This document shows positions 48,618 to 58,460 of a stretch of 64,000 nucleotides of DNA, piece by piece. The notes beneath the pieces were generated by a model, which ran no database searches, was not told the DNA's origin, and was given only the letters and a program-made list of their open reading frames with translations. Positions within the stretch are counted from its first letter, which is position 1, and every line of letters starts with the position of its first letter. A program made the translations under genes and the position numbers. Source of the stretch: an uncultured Eubacteriales bacterium. Lineage in GTDB: Bacteria; Bacillota; Clostridia; Lachnospirales; Lachnospiraceae. The stretch is from positions 1 to 64,000 of the forward strand of contig UQYF01000012.1 in assembly GCA_900545175.1 (NCBI GenBank). Reading direction: 5' to 3'.

Positions 48618-50090
48618 CTACAGATAATCAAGCAATGACTGTCTGACTGTCTTAGATGCCGTGGCAATAGCTGCATTGTATACTGTCTTAGCCGCAGCGA
48701 ACTCAACAGTGATATCTTCAAGCTCAACATCCTCATTCTTGGACTTAAGGTCCTTAAATGTACTCTGCTGCTGTGTAAGTCTTGTCTTAGTAAGCGTAAG
48801 TCGAAGCTCACGGCTTCCGACATCTGAAATCTCTGTGTTAACTGTAGCCTGATAATTGCCCATATAAGTCAGATTCTTTGAAAAGAGGGCTTCCATATTA
48901 TTCTTGGCATAATCAAGCTCTTTATTGGCTGCCTCAATCATCGAAGCCAGCTCATCCTGCTTACCTGTATAGAATGTAGAAGCCTTCATCTCTTCAAGCT
49001 TCTTTATCTTATTCTCAACATTCATGACATCCGAAAGACTGTTCATAATGTCATCAAGATCTCTTCCGATGTCATAGCTGAGCACATCTGTTGCACGGCT
49101 GTTAACCTTGAGTGTCTGGCTGAAATTGACTGTATACTCTATATCCTGACTATCGCCAAGCGTATAATTCTGTCCATTCGTCAAATCTTCACAGTCAAAA
49201 TAGTGCTCCGGACGGATATCACCCTTGTTGAAGCTGTCCTTGCGGAACGATACTTCAATATCATCCGCTGTATTAAGTGTCTTATAAGTATTCTCAGAGA
49301 ATACTATCTCGCCTTTATCATACAGATAATATGCCGTGTTGTCGGTAACTGTCCCTGCCGTTACGAGTGCTTCGAACTCTGTTGCAGTCACTGCACGCAC
49401 AGTACCGTTAAAATTCTGTCCATCAACTGTGATTGTCGGAAGTGTCGTTGCATCGTTGGCATCATATGCACAGTTCTGATAAGCAAGTCTTAATCTGTAA
49501 AAATCTTCACTCTCAGGTGTGCCTGCCGCCGGTATATCAGCGATATTGTTGACATCTACACTGTTCTTTATGAAGCTTGTACTTGTAAAGCCGTCACCTG
49601 TGAACTTCTGATTAATTCTGTAGGATACATTAAGCTCAGAGTCATTCTGAAATGTAAGCGAACGGTCTGTCCTGTAGCCTGTAAAAAGATATCTACCTGA
49701 ACTGTCTGCATCACCCTCCTTGTAGAGTGCATCCTTTAGCTGCTTGATACTCTCTATGATTGCCTGCCTGTTATCAACAGTGAATGTATCATTAACACCC
49801 TGATTACAGTATCCTATAATATCCTTATATATATCATTCATATTGCTGAGCGATGTCTCTGTAAGAGTCAGCCATGATGACGCATCAGGAACATTCTTCT
49901 TAATATACTGCTCAACTTCAGTAAGACTGGTTCTAAGTGAGAGTGCACGAATTGCCACTATAGGGTCATCAGAAGGCTTGGTAATCTTCTTCTGCGATGA
50001 CATCTGCTGCTCTGTTGTATAGAGATTGTTCTTTGATTTATTGACATTTCGCATTGTCGAATTAGTCATCATTGTGTTGGTAATACGCAT
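48618..50090 (-). CDS. flgL: flagellar hook-associated protein FlgL
   Basis: Hook-filament junction protein 3, about 490 residues, somewhat longer than the usual 300-400. The N-terminus MRITNTMMTNSTMRNVNKSKNN followed by QMSSQKKITKPSDDPIVAIRAL and the C-terminal flagellin-like helix (SRELRLTLTKTRLTQQQSTF..LEDITVEFAAAKTVYNAAIATASKTVRQSLLDYL) are typical. The extra length lies in the central variable domain (about 190-300). Follows the second flgK by 14 bases. Confidence 0.95.
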   Translation of the reverse strand: MRITNTMMTNSTMRNVNKSKNNLYTTEQQMSSQKKITKPSDDPIVAIRALSLRTSLTEVEQYIKKNVPDASSWLTLTETSLSNMNDIYKDIIGYCNQGVNDTFTVDNRQAIIESIKQLKDALYKEGDADSSGRYLFTGYRTDRSLTFQNDSELNVSYRINQKFTGDGFTSTSFIKNSVDVNNIADIPAAGTPESEDFYRLRLAYQNCAYDANDATTLPTITVDGQNFNGTVRAVTATEFEALVTAGTVTDNTAYYLYDKGEIVFSENTYKTLNTADDIEVSFRKDSFNKGDIRPEHYFDCEDLTNGQNYTLGDSQDIEYTVNFSQTLKVNSRATDVLSYDIGRDLDDIMNSLSDVMNVENKIKKLEEMKASTFYTGKQDELASMIEAANKELDYAKNNMEALFSKNLTYMGNYQATVNTEISDVGSRELRLTLTKTRLTQQQSTFKDLKSKNEDVELEDITVEFAAAKTVYNAAIATASKTVRQSLLDYL

Positions 50091-50104
50091 TGCCGTTCCT
50101 CCTT

Positions 50105-51649
50105 TTATAATCCTGTTTCTTCTATAAGCTTATTGTATATCTGGTTCATAACCGAGATAACCTTGGACGATAACTCATAAGCGTGCTGATACTTTACAAG
50201 CTCCACACCTTCCTCATCCTCATCGACACCTGATACGGAATTTCTCTGTGTGTCAATAGCTGACAATACATTGCTGTAGTTCTTGGTAAACGATTCTGTT
50301 CTCTTAGTATCTACACTCACCTCAGATACAAGCGATGAGAGTGCATCCCAGAAATTGCCGCTCTTAATTGTATTCTTTTCCTTGAGTGCATATAAATCCT
50401 TATACAAATCAGAATTCTCGTTACCTCTGTCAACGTCATAAGAATAAGGAAGTCTACTTAAGTCATTGACTATGTTGACATTGACAGATATATTAGCTGC
50501 TGTGACATAATCATTCACATTATACTTGGACACAAGGAATGTATCTGTTGCTGCCGAGCCATCCTTTAACTGTCCCTTTGCCATAATGTCATTGAATTCT
50601 TTTGCAAGAACAGTCACAAACTGATTGAACTGGGACTGATAATAAGGTATTCCTTTGTAAGACGAGTTCCTAAAGGAGTCTGCCTGAATCTCAAGCGACT
50701 TATTGCCTGCAGCATCAGTAACAACCTTCTCATAGCTGTCATTACAGCCATCACGCATATCAAAAAGTGCCTTGATACAGCCCTTATCTGTCTCCTCATA
50801 AGGATTATAAGGATTGCCATTATTCCACTTAAGGTCATAAAGGCCTTCAGCATCGCTTGCATTTCTCTTCTGGTCAGTCTCTCTTGCCACGCAGTTAAGC
50901 GTATTGTAGCTGTACCCTTCTACAATCTGATAGCCGTTAAAGAATACTGTATAATCTGTAACTCCATTGCCTATATCGCGCTCATCAACACTTACATCCG
51001 CATAATATGAAAGCTTGTCAACAAGAAGATTTCTTGAATCTCTCAAGTCATTGGCAGTTCCGCCTGAAGCCTCTATAGTATTAATCTGCTTATTGAGTGA
51101 TGCAATCTGTTCTGCAAGTGTGTTGATTGTCGATACAGACGACTTAATCTCTTCATTTACATCATTCTGTGTCTTTTGAAGATTCGCTGAGAGCGTATTA
51201 AAATACTGGCACAAGCTTGACATATATGTGACAAACTGCTGGCGCTTGACTTCGCTGCTAGGATCCGACTTAAGAGAATTCAATGTGCTGAACAGATTAT
51301 TGTATTCTGTTATAAATCCATCTGCATTAAATTCATCGAGATATGTCTGCACAAGCTCCGAATATGACTCTAATGTCTCATACTGTCCACAATGTGCATT
51401 GCTCTTTCTGTAACGCTCATCATAATATTCACTGCGTGACTGCGCTATATCCTTGAGTGCAACACCGGTTCCCACTGCTCCATAAGGCTTATATACTCTT
51501 ATTGCGTAGCTCGCCTGCTGAACTATGTTCTGTCTTGTGTAACCTTTAGTGTTAATATTGGAAATATTATGTGCTGTAGTATTAACCCCCGCATTGCTGG
51601 CGAAAATACCTGATGCACCTATTGTAAGTCCAAAAAATGTATTTGGCAT
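50105..51649 (-). CDS. flgK: flagellar hook-associated protein FlgK, second copy
   Basis: About 514 residues. The N-terminus has FGLTIGASGIFASNAGVNTTAHNISNINTKGYTRQ (rod-hook family motif), a long coiled coil follows (NEEIKSSVSTINTLAEQIASLNKQINTIEASGG), and the C-terminus ends VELVKYQHAYELSSKVISVMNQIYN. It is a diverged neighbour of the FlgK encoded immediately upstream; the two share architecture but differ in length and central domain. Confidence 0.93.
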   Translation of the reverse strand: MPNTFFGLTIGASGIFASNAGVNTTAHNISNINTKGYTRQNIVQQASYAIRVYKPYGAVGTGVALKDIAQSRSEYYDERYRKSNAHCGQYETLESYSELVQTYLDEFNADGFITEYNNLFSTLNSLKSDPSSEVKRQQFVTYMSSLCQYFNTLSANLQKTQNDVNEEIKSSVSTINTLAEQIASLNKQINTIEASGGTANDLRDSRNLLVDKLSYYADVSVDERDIGNGVTDYTVFFNGYQIVEGYSYNTLNCVARETDQKRNASDAEGLYDLKWNNGNPYNPYEETDKGCIKALFDMRDGCNDSYEKVVTDAAGNKSLEIQADSFRNSSYKGIPYYQSQFNQFVTVLAKEFNDIMAKGQLKDGSAATDTFLVSKYNVNDYVTAANISVNVNIVNDLSRLPYSYDVDRGNENSDLYKDLYALKEKNTIKSGNFWDALSSLVSEVSVDTKRTESFTKNYSNVLSAIDTQRNSVSGVDEDEEGVELVKYQHAYELSSKVISVMNQIYNKLIEETGL

Positions 51650-51680
51650 ATCTAATCTCCTTTTCTCCGATTATCATCTG

Positions 51681-53450
51681 CTATACAAGCTGTGTAAGCG
51701 TATCCATCATCGTTGTTATCACATTGATATATCTTGATGCGGCATTGTAAGCCTGCTGATACTTAATCATATTGGTAAGCTCCTCGTCAGAGCTTACTCC
51801 CATGACTACCTGTCTGCTGTCATCTATCCCGCTGGTGAGTGTATCCTGATTGTTAACCATGCTCCCATATACACTTCCCTCACTTCCGATATCATCTATG
51901 ATAGCTTCATAGAATCTCTCAAAGGTAAGTCTCTCTGTTCCGCTTCCATATGTGAGATTCTCTTTCGAGAATACCGCTGTAAGCTCCTTACCCTTATCAT
52001 AATCGACCTTGCCATCAGCAAGATGAAGAGGTATAACAGCCACATCCTTGAGCACGTCCGGATTGACCTCTATATTAGTTATACTATACAGAGACTTAGT
52101 ATTGAAAGTGTTGTTATCATTGTATATGTAATAAGTATTGCCGTCAGTTCCTGTGACTTTCTTATAGCGGTCTGTGTATTTTCTTGAAAAAAGCTCAGTT
52201 CCCGGTGTCTTGTCATTGTCCTTGCCATAATCAGTCTTATCCATGTCAAGAATCTTACCGGTGTATGTGACTGTGTTACCATTGTCATCTATATATGTAA
52301 CTGTGGCATTCTTCGTAGGACTCAATACATCGTTAATCTGTTCAACGACGCTGTTGACCAGCTTGTCAAAATTCGCCATTGTACGCGCAACCGGTGAGTA
52401 ACCTTCACAGCTTTTATAGCTTAGATAGTCTCTGTATTCCTTGTAAGCTGCGACTGCTGCATTGTAATCATCATCGCTTCCATAATCTGCTCTGTCCGGC
52501 TTAGTTGTCACAACATTGGCAGGCTGTGTCATATTGGCAAATGTAGGTGTAATCGTACCTCTTGCCACTAATACTCCCTTAAGTGAACCTATATCTGTGT
52601 TCTTCGCAGTAGAAATGCTCTTCTCCATGTTATACACAGGAGTGTTGTGCATCTCCTTCCATACAGGTATATAAAAGTCAGTTCCTTCTATTGTCTCAAG
52701 ACCAAGCTTCGATACACTGAGTCCGTCACAGAAAAAATTGCCCTCAAGCATGACACTGACAACACCATTCTTATCCTCTGTGTACTCAATCTTGGCATAG
52801 CCTGACAGCTCATCTAGGAGCAGATCACGCTCATCCCTTAATGTCATGGCTGTCTCAACTCCGGTCTCTATAGCAGAAATCTGCTTGTTCAGAGTCTTTA
52901 TCTGTTCACCTATTTCGTTGATTCTGTTAGTAATATTGGCAACCTGTATATTGAGATTATTCTGGTACTTTGCAAGACCGTTATATATTAACTGTGAGCG
53001 GTCTATGAAAGCTACTGCACTCTGCACCAAAGATGCTCTTGCTGTATTATCATCAGGTGTCTTTGAAACCTCATTGATTGCCGATAAGAGGTCTGACATT
53101 GCCTCCTGATAAGATATACCGCTGAACTCACCGAGCTGTGTCTGAATCTCATCTGTAGCATCTATTAACTTCTCATAGAATCCGCATCTTCCGTTCTCCT
53201 TGCGGTATGCTTCGTCAAGCAGTATATCTCTGACGTGTACCGCCTGCTGTATGGTCACACCATTTCCGCGCTGGAGAGTGTTGGTTGCAAATCTGGTAAG
53301 CACGTTGTAGCTTGTATCTTCAAATACAATCTGCTGTCGTACATATCCCTTGGTATTGACATTAGCCATGTTATTGGCTGTTGTATTAAGTGCATTGGAG
53401 CTGTTCACAAGACCTGACAGTCCAACATATAAAGCTGACATACTAGCCAT
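51681..53450 (-). CDS. flgK: flagellar hook-associated protein FlgK, first copy
   Basis: About 589 residues. SALYVGLSGLVNSSNALNTTANNMANVNTKGYVRQ at the start, the coiled coil (ANITNRINEIGEQIKTLNKQISAIETG) and the C-terminal LTNMIKYQQAYNAASRYINVITTMMDTLTQLV are all present. The start at 53450 has GAGGAA upstream; the frame is open to 53462. Two tandem FlgK genes are also known from related Lachnospiraceae and may form a mixed junction. Confidence 0.93.
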   Translation of the reverse strand: MASMSALYVGLSGLVNSSNALNTTANNMANVNTKGYVRQQIVFEDTSYNVLTRFATNTLQRGNGVTIQQAVHVRDILLDEAYRKENGRCGFYEKLIDATDEIQTQLGEFSGISYQEAMSDLLSAINEVSKTPDDNTARASLVQSAVAFIDRSQLIYNGLAKYQNNLNIQVANITNRINEIGEQIKTLNKQISAIETGVETAMTLRDERDLLLDELSGYAKIEYTEDKNGVVSVMLEGNFFCDGLSVSKLGLETIEGTDFYIPVWKEMHNTPVYNMEKSISTAKNTDIGSLKGVLVARGTITPTFANMTQPANVVTTKPDRADYGSDDDYNAAVAAYKEYRDYLSYKSCEGYSPVARTMANFDKLVNSVVEQINDVLSPTKNATVTYIDDNGNTVTYTGKILDMDKTDYGKDNDKTPGTELFSRKYTDRYKKVTGTDGNTYYIYNDNNTFNTKSLYSITNIEVNPDVLKDVAVIPLHLADGKVDYDKGKELTAVFSKENLTYGSGTERLTFERFYEAIIDDIGSEGSVYGSMVNNQDTLTSGIDDSRQVVMGVSSDEELTNMIKYQQAYNAASRYINVITTMMDTLTQLV

Positions 53451-53561
53451 AAAATTCCTCATTTCTGAGCGGCTTTTCCGAATATATTATCCAAAAAACT
53501 GCTTATAATATTTCTCATAATCTGTTAATGTAACTTATCTCCGCTCTATGATAAATCACAC

Positions 53562-53591
53562 ATATGCATACCTGCATATATGCATACCTGC
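53562..53591. repeat. 14-bp direct repeat, two copies
   Basis: ATATGCATACCTGC occurs twice with a 16-base period in the flgN-flgK spacer. No other gene or clear signal is seen in this roughly 190-base gap. Confidence 0.55.
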
Positions 53592-53643
53592 CAAATGTAT
53601 ATATACATACAGTTATATGACTGCCCTTAAAATGTGCTTAATC

Positions 53644-54159
53644 TCATTGTTTCTTATCAAATTTATTATCAGGGAGTGAATAATTGTTGCTTATATATGC
53701 ATCCCTTCCATAATTGTTCGTCTCAGGGCCTCTTCTTATGCTCTGTACAAGATTCATCTCGAACCTGAGCATATCCATCGACTCATCAAGTAGCGCCTTA
53801 TTGCGCTCGTTGACATCAACCATTCTCTTCATAGTCAAAGAAAGCCTGTCATGAATTGAAACCAGCGCATCCCTCTCCTTCTTCTGCGAGCTAAGAAGCT
53901 CAATCAGTCGTGTGAGAGTCAAGGTCTTAACATCCTTGTTAAGAACATCGGCAATGTCATTCGATGCTTCTGTTCTCTTTTTTTCCAGCGCTATGATTCT
54001 TTCCATCACAAGCTGTTCCTTCTCTACCATCCTTGAAAGCTCGTCCACATCGTTCCGGATAATAATACCCGTTTTCTCAAGTCCGAGCTCTAAAAGACTC
54101 TCATATTCAGTATTCTCTTTTTCTAAAGTGTCTATCAGTATATCAATCAGACTGGCCAC
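53644..54159 (-). CDS. flgN: flagellar chaperone FlgN
   Basis: About 171 residues, helical. The family frame is visible (LIDILIDTLEKENTEYESLLELGLEKTGIIIRNDVDEL, VEKEQLVMERIIALEKKR). Export chaperone for FlgK and FlgL, which are encoded next. The C-terminal 40 residues (NNYGRDAYISNNYSLPDNKFD) are polar and probably disordered. It lies 17 bases after flgM. Confidence 0.9.
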   Translation of the reverse strand: MASLIDILIDTLEKENTEYESLLELGLEKTGIIIRNDVDELSRMVEKEQLVMERIIALEKKRTEASNDIADVLNKDVKTLTLTRLIELLSSQKKERDALVSIHDRLSLTMKRMVDVNERNKALLDESMDMLRFEMNLVQSIRRGPETNNYGRDAYISNNYSLPDNKFDKKQ

Positions 54160-54176
54160 TTATCCGGTCACCCCTT

Positions 54177-54458
54177 CTAAAATGCTATTGTGCTATATTT
54201 CTCCATCAGTTTAGCAGCAAGCTTATTGGCAGATACACTGTACTTACCTGATTCATACTGCTTCCTAACCTCTTCGACTCTGTCTTCCCTGACATCGTCT
54301 GCCTGTGCCACAGCCGCCTTAGCTATCTGATAATCCTTACCAAGCTGCGAAATCTCAAGCTTATCTTCTGTTGCGGAGGTCTTAGCGGACTTCTTAACCT
54401 GTGCACTGCCCGCTGCAGCATATACCATATTAACCTGATTATAGGCATCTATACGCAT
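54177..54458 (-). CDS. flgM: anti-sigma-28 factor FlgM
   Basis: 93 residues. The C-terminal sigma-binding half is typical (VREDRVEEVRKQYESGKYSVSANKLAAKLMEKY); the N-terminal half is short and polar. It is expected to hold the flagellar sigma factor until hook completion. A sigma-28-like sequence overlaps the upstream terminator (54526-54551), so flgM-flgN-flgK may start as a late unit. Confidence 0.93.
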   Translation of the reverse strand: MRIDAYNQVNMVYAAAGSAQVKKSAKTSATEDKLEISQLGKDYQIAKAAVAQADDVREDRVEEVRKQYESGKYSVSANKLAAKLMEKYSTIAF

Positions 54459-54525
54459 ATTAACCTCTCCTTCCTAAAATAAAATGCTAATCTGTTAATG
54501 TTCCATAAAATATGTTCTGTATTAT

Positions 54526-54551
54526 GTATCGGAATACAACAAAAAAAACTT
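54526..54551 (-). promoter_or_regulatory. possible sigma-28 promoter before flgM
   Basis: On the minus strand TAAG (54548-54551), 14 bases, then TCCGATAC (54526-54533). Close to TAAA-N15-GCCGATAA but one base short in spacing. It starts within the 3' arm of the yvyF terminator. Confidence 0.4.
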
Positions 54552-54584
54552 AGAGGAATTTGAAAAAAATTCAAAAACCTCTAA
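54540..54584 (-). terminator. terminator after the yvyF-like gene
   Basis: On the minus strand CTTAGAGG pairs with CCTCTAAG (54577-54584 and 54548-54555) with an inner TTTGAA/TTCAAA stem, followed by seven T. It separates comFC-yvyF from flgM. Confidence 0.88.
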
Positions 54585-54607
54585 GCTCGTTCTACAGACT
54601 TATTCTT

Positions 54608-55012
54608 TTAAAGGAATCTCATCTTATTCTCTTTGGCTTCCTTCTTCACTACCGGCTCCGGCTTCTTCGGCTGTTCATACAGCTCCGAGAAATTCGATGC
54701 CATGCTTGCTTTACAGCTCTCGCAGAATCTTCCGGAGCGGATCATCTTACCGCACTTCTCACATGCAATTCCAACAGGTGAATCATCAGCAAACGCAAGC
54801 CTCTCTTCGCGGACCCACTTCTCAATCTGCTTGACACTTACATCAGCAGCTTCCGCAACCTGCTGAATGCTCGCCGATACATTCTCCCTTATGAATTTCT
54901 TAGCAATATCGAACTTATCTTCCAGCTCTGCCTGACATGCAGGACACAAATAACTTCCTCCCTGAATATAGCTGAATAACCTTCCACATCCTCTGCAATT
55001 TCTGACTTCCAT
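54608..55012 (-). CDS. yvyF: flagellar operon protein YvyF (TIGR03826 type)
   Basis: About 134 residues. An N-terminal zinc-ribbon (NCRGCGRLF..CPACQ), a central HTH-like region (SASIQQVAEAADVSVKQIEKWVREERLAF) and a second ribbon (CEKCGKMIRSGRFCESCK) are in the order known from YvyF of Bacillus flagellar operons. Role not well defined; probably a regulator. It sits between comFC and flgM, the conserved position. Confidence 0.88.
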   Translation of the reverse strand: MEVRNCRGCGRLFSYIQGGSYLCPACQAELEDKFDIAKKFIRENVSASIQQVAEAADVSVKQIEKWVREERLAFADDSPVGIACEKCGKMIRSGRFCESCKASMASNFSELYEQPKKPEPVVKKEAKENKMRFL

Positions 55013-55089
55013 ACAAATGCACCTCCATCATACTATATCATCTTACCACAATAGCCCATATTCTTTTATAGAATTCAATGAATTCATAC

Positions 55090-55848
55090 TCAGAAGCCTC
55101 TCCCGATGCATACAGCCGCAAAATATACATCCACATTATGTATCTGTTTCATAGCTCTCACACAAGCGTCAAGAGTTGCCCCTGTAGTATATATATCATC
55201 TATTAATAATACTTTTTTATATTTTACTATATTTGTGTTCACATGAAAAGCATTTTTTGTATTTTTTGTTCTTTCCTTGTCATTTAATTCTTTTTGCGGA
55301 AGCGTATTTTTCTCTCTGGAAATAAGCTTCTCATCAACAGGAATTCCAAGCTGTTCCCCAAGCCGGTAAGCGAGAAGAGCCGCCTGATTATAACCTCTTT
55401 TTATGTAGCGCTTCTTATGAAGCGGTACAGGCACAACCACATCCGGCTTCCATCCGGCTATGATATGCCCTCTCAGCTTAAATAATGTGTCCGCATAAAA
55501 GAATGCATAATCGCGCTGACCGTCATATTTGAACCTGTACATCGACTGCTTAATCTCTTTGGTGTACGCAAACGCTGCAACACCTCTTATAAAGTCATGC
55601 CTTTTTTCCCGGCAATCACCGCATACTTCAAGCGTTTCATCATCCAACTGCTTGCCGCAGATCATGCAGAAAGGCGACGTTATGTACTTAAGCCTGCAGA
55701 TACAGTCTAGGCATGCCTCACCTTTTCGTTCAACAGGTGTCTCACATATCGGACACCTTCGCGGATAAACCAAATCAGCCGCATTCTCTAATCCTCTGTG
55801 CAAGAGTTGAATAGCGTTTCTGCTCGTTAGTATTGTCAACCATTCCAT
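55090..55848 (-). CDS. comFC: ComF family protein
   Basis: About 252 residues. Two N-terminal Cys pairs (CPICETPVERKGEACLDC and CMICGK..CGDC) likely bind zinc, and a phosphoribosyltransferase-type domain has the PRPP motif VLLIDDIYTTGATL and PVPLHKKRYIKRGYNQA. The family functions in DNA uptake in competent bacteria, and is widespread without known competence. The start at 55848 (GAGG 6 bases upstream) makes it overlap the recD2 gene by about 74 bases, which is unusually long; the frame is open further to 55881. Confidence 0.88.
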   Translation of the reverse strand: MEWLTILTSRNAIQLLHRGLENAADLVYPRRCPICETPVERKGEACLDCICRLKYITSPFCMICGKQLDDETLEVCGDCREKRHDFIRGVAAFAYTKEIKQSMYRFKYDGQRDYAFFYADTLFKLRGHIIAGWKPDVVVPVPLHKKRYIKRGYNQAALLAYRLGEQLGIPVDEKLISREKNTLPQKELNDKERTKNTKNAFHVNTNIVKYKKVLLIDDIYTTGATLDACVRAMKQIHNVDVYFAAVCIGRGF

Positions 55849-58021
55849 AAAATACCTCTTCCGTTCCAACGATACAAACACACTTTTTAGCTCTTGTCAC
55901 TGCTGTATAGAGTATATTTCTGTTCATAAGCATCCGCGGTCCCGAAAGAAGCGGAATCACCACAGCCGGATACTCACTTCCCTGTGACTTGTGGACAGTG
56001 ACAGCATATGCAAGTTCAAGCTCATCAATCTGCTTAAACGGATACTCAACATATCTGTCATCATCGAACTTTACAGTGACCTTTTCGGTATAAAAATTAA
56101 TGTTATCGATGACACCCATATCTCCGTTAAACACCCCCATGCCACGGTCTACGGCTATGCCATTCTTCCCTCTCGTCTCCCACTCTAACTGGTAATTATT
56201 CTTTATCTGCATCACTTTATCGCCCTCACGGAACAGTGTACTGCTGCCTTCCTTCTCCTGCTTGCCTGCATCCTTAGGATTGAGATATTCCTGAAGTACA
56301 GTGTTAAGCCTCTCAACTCCAAGCAGTCCTTTTCTCGTCGGTGTCAGCACCTGAATGTCGAATGGCTGTGCATCTACATATTTAGGAAGCTTCTGCGAGA
56401 TAAGTGTTATCATCGCTCCTAAGACATTGTTTGCTTCTTCCCTCTTAATAAATATGAAATCCTTGCTTGTCGGCCCAATCGGAAACTTTTCTCCATCATT
56501 TATCTTATGAGCATTTACAATGATATCGCTCTCCTTAGCCTGCCTGAAAATCTTTGTGAGCTTCACGACAGTAAAACGCTCGGAATCTATTATATCTCTA
56601 AGCACGTTTCCGGGTCCGACAGAAGGAAGCTGATTGACATCCCCTACAAGTATAAGCCTTGTACCTGCCGTGATTGCTTTTAACAGGCTGTTCATAAGAA
56701 AAATATCAACCATGGACATCTCATCAATTATTATCACGTCAGCATCTATCGGATTGTCCTCATTTCTCATAAACGAAGCTGTCTTTCCATCCTCCGGAGC
56801 TCCGGAAAGTTCTAACATTCTGTGGATTGTCTGTGCTTCGCAGCCTGTAGCTTCCGTCATTCGCTTGGCTGCGCGGCCTGTAGGTGCGCCGAGACGTATT
56901 TCCATGCCTTCGCCTTCAAAATACCTTATTATAGTATTTATCGTGGTAGTCTTGCCTGTTCCCGGCCCTCCTGTGACAATAAGCAGTCCTGATGATACTG
57001 CCTGTAAAACAGCATTGCGCTGCATATCATCAAGCTCTATATTCTCATTTTTCTCAATGCGGTGTATTCTGTCTAGTACACTCTTCTCATCAATCTTCAC
57101 GCTGACATCGAGTGCCTTAAGCGCATATGCGACAGCCATCTCCATATAATAATATGATGCACCGTATATTATACGCCTTGAGGTATCCTTTGCGATATCT
57201 TCTGTATTATCATCACTCAGCTCTTTGACAACTATCTTCTTGTCAATCGAGAGGTCGACAAGCTGTCTGTCAATATCATCGACATGTGTGTCAAGCAGGA
57301 CCTCAAGCTGGCTTACAAGCTCTTCATACGGAAGATAGATATGTCCATTCCCTGCCGCCTGAACAAGAGTATACATAATTCCACTTCTTATCCTGAAATC
57401 CGAGTCAGCCGATATTCCTGCTTTTCTCGCTATCTCGTCAGCTATCTTAAAACCGACTCCCGTGATATCATCGGCAAGCCTGTACGGATTCTCTCTAAGT
57501 ATTGTGTATACCGATGCTCCGTATTGATTATATATCTTAACCGCCAGCGCCATGGATATTCCATAATCCTGCAAAAACATCATTGCATTTCTCATATCCC
57601 TCTTGGCAGTCACGCTGTCAGATATCTCCATTGCCATTCTCTGGCTTATACCCTTTATCTCAGCAAGTCTCTCCGGCTCTTCCTCTATTATTCTTAGTGT
57701 ATCCGCTTTGAATCTGCGTACTATCCTCGATGCAAGTGCCGCACCTATACCCTTAATCGCACCGGATGCAAGATATCTCTCAACAGACTTCTCATCCTCA
57801 GGCGGTATGTCCTCACAGGTGTCAAGCTTAAGCTGCTGCCCATAAACCGCATGCTCCGAGTAGCTGCCTGTAACTTCAACAAACTCACCCTCCGTTATAT
57901 ATGGTACACTTCCCACACATGTCAGATCATCATCACTGTCAATATTGAGTTCAAATACTGTATATCCATTGTCCTCGTTGCGATATACTATTTTGTTGAC
58001 GTAACCTTTAAAACGCTCCAT
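55775..58021 (-). CDS. recD2: RecD2 ATP-dependent 5'-3' DNA helicase
   Basis: About 748 residues. The N-terminal OB-like part is followed by helix-hairpin-helix motifs (YLASGAIKGIGAALASRIV, YRLADDITGVGFKIADEIA), then the SF1B core: Walker A VTGGPGTGKTTTIN, Walker B VIIDEMSMVD, GRAAKRM, GDVNQLPSVGPGNVLRD and the C-terminal YAVTVHKSQGSEYPAV. This is the RecBC-independent form found in Firmicutes. It lies between the rod genes and comFC on the same strand; overlap with comFC suggests co-expression. Confidence 0.95.
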   Translation of the reverse strand: MERFKGYVNKIVYRNEDNGYTVFELNIDSDDDLTCVGSVPYITEGEFVEVTGSYSEHAVYGQQLKLDTCEDIPPEDEKSVERYLASGAIKGIGAALASRIVRRFKADTLRIIEEEPERLAEIKGISQRMAMEISDSVTAKRDMRNAMMFLQDYGISMALAVKIYNQYGASVYTILRENPYRLADDITGVGFKIADEIARKAGISADSDFRIRSGIMYTLVQAAGNGHIYLPYEELVSQLEVLLDTHVDDIDRQLVDLSIDKKIVVKELSDDNTEDIAKDTSRRIIYGASYYYMEMAVAYALKALDVSVKIDEKSVLDRIHRIEKNENIELDDMQRNAVLQAVSSGLLIVTGGPGTGKTTTINTIIRYFEGEGMEIRLGAPTGRAAKRMTEATGCEAQTIHRMLELSGAPEDGKTASFMRNEDNPIDADVIIIDEMSMVDIFLMNSLLKAITAGTRLILVGDVNQLPSVGPGNVLRDIIDSERFTVVKLTKIFRQAKESDIIVNAHKINDGEKFPIGPTSKDFIFIKREEANNVLGAMITLISQKLPKYVDAQPFDIQVLTPTRKGLLGVERLNTVLQEYLNPKDAGKQEKEGSSTLFREGDKVMQIKNNYQLEWETRGKNGIAVDRGMGVFNGDMGVIDNINFYTEKVTVKFDDDRYVEYPFKQIDELELAYAVTVHKSQGSEYPAVVIPLLSGPRMLMNRNILYTAVTRAKKCVCIVGTEEVFYGMVDNTNEQKRYSTLAQRIRECG

Positions 58022-58092
58022 ATATCTTCTCTTTGCTTCAGTTAATGTAAAACGATTATCAATATTGCTATCGATAATCGTTCTTACTGTTG

Positions 58093-58449
58093 CTAATCAT
58101 TGCTATAATTTCTTTTCATCTGCTCATAGAGCATCTGTGCTATTCCAAGTCCCTTGCCGCCGTCAGACTCGCTTGCCAGACTTGCATATTCCTGTGTCAA
58201 TGTATCCTTGAACATTGACACATATGATGTTGATGAGCTGCCATCATCGCTCTCAGGAACCATCTTCTGCATTGCTTTAAATACCTGCTCGGTAAAATAT
58301 GCTTCAAACTCCTTGCATACTTCCATCATCTCGTCGTCTGTCGCCGATGTGTAATCTGAGCTTAACTTATCTTTCATTTTATCAGCAGAGATATTGTTCT
58401 TCGTATATGTATCATAATATGAGCTTACGCCCGATAATAAATCACTCAT
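58093..58449 (-). CDS. FlgJ-like rod-binding protein
   Basis: About 118 residues. The rod-binding domain is visible (DEMMEVCKEFEAYFTEQVFKAMQKMVPES, then YVSMFKDTLTQEYASLASESDGGKGLGIAQMLYEQM). There is no muramidase domain, as is usual in Firmicutes. The start at 58449 has GGAGG 5 bases upstream and lies 11 bases after flgG. Confidence 0.85.
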   Translation of the reverse strand: MSDLLSGVSSYYDTYTKNNISADKMKDKLSSDYTSATDDEMMEVCKEFEAYFTEQVFKAMQKMVPESDDGSSSTSYVSMFKDTLTQEYASLASESDGGKGLGIAQMLYEQMKRNYSND

Positions 58450-58460
58450 AGCTGCCTCCA

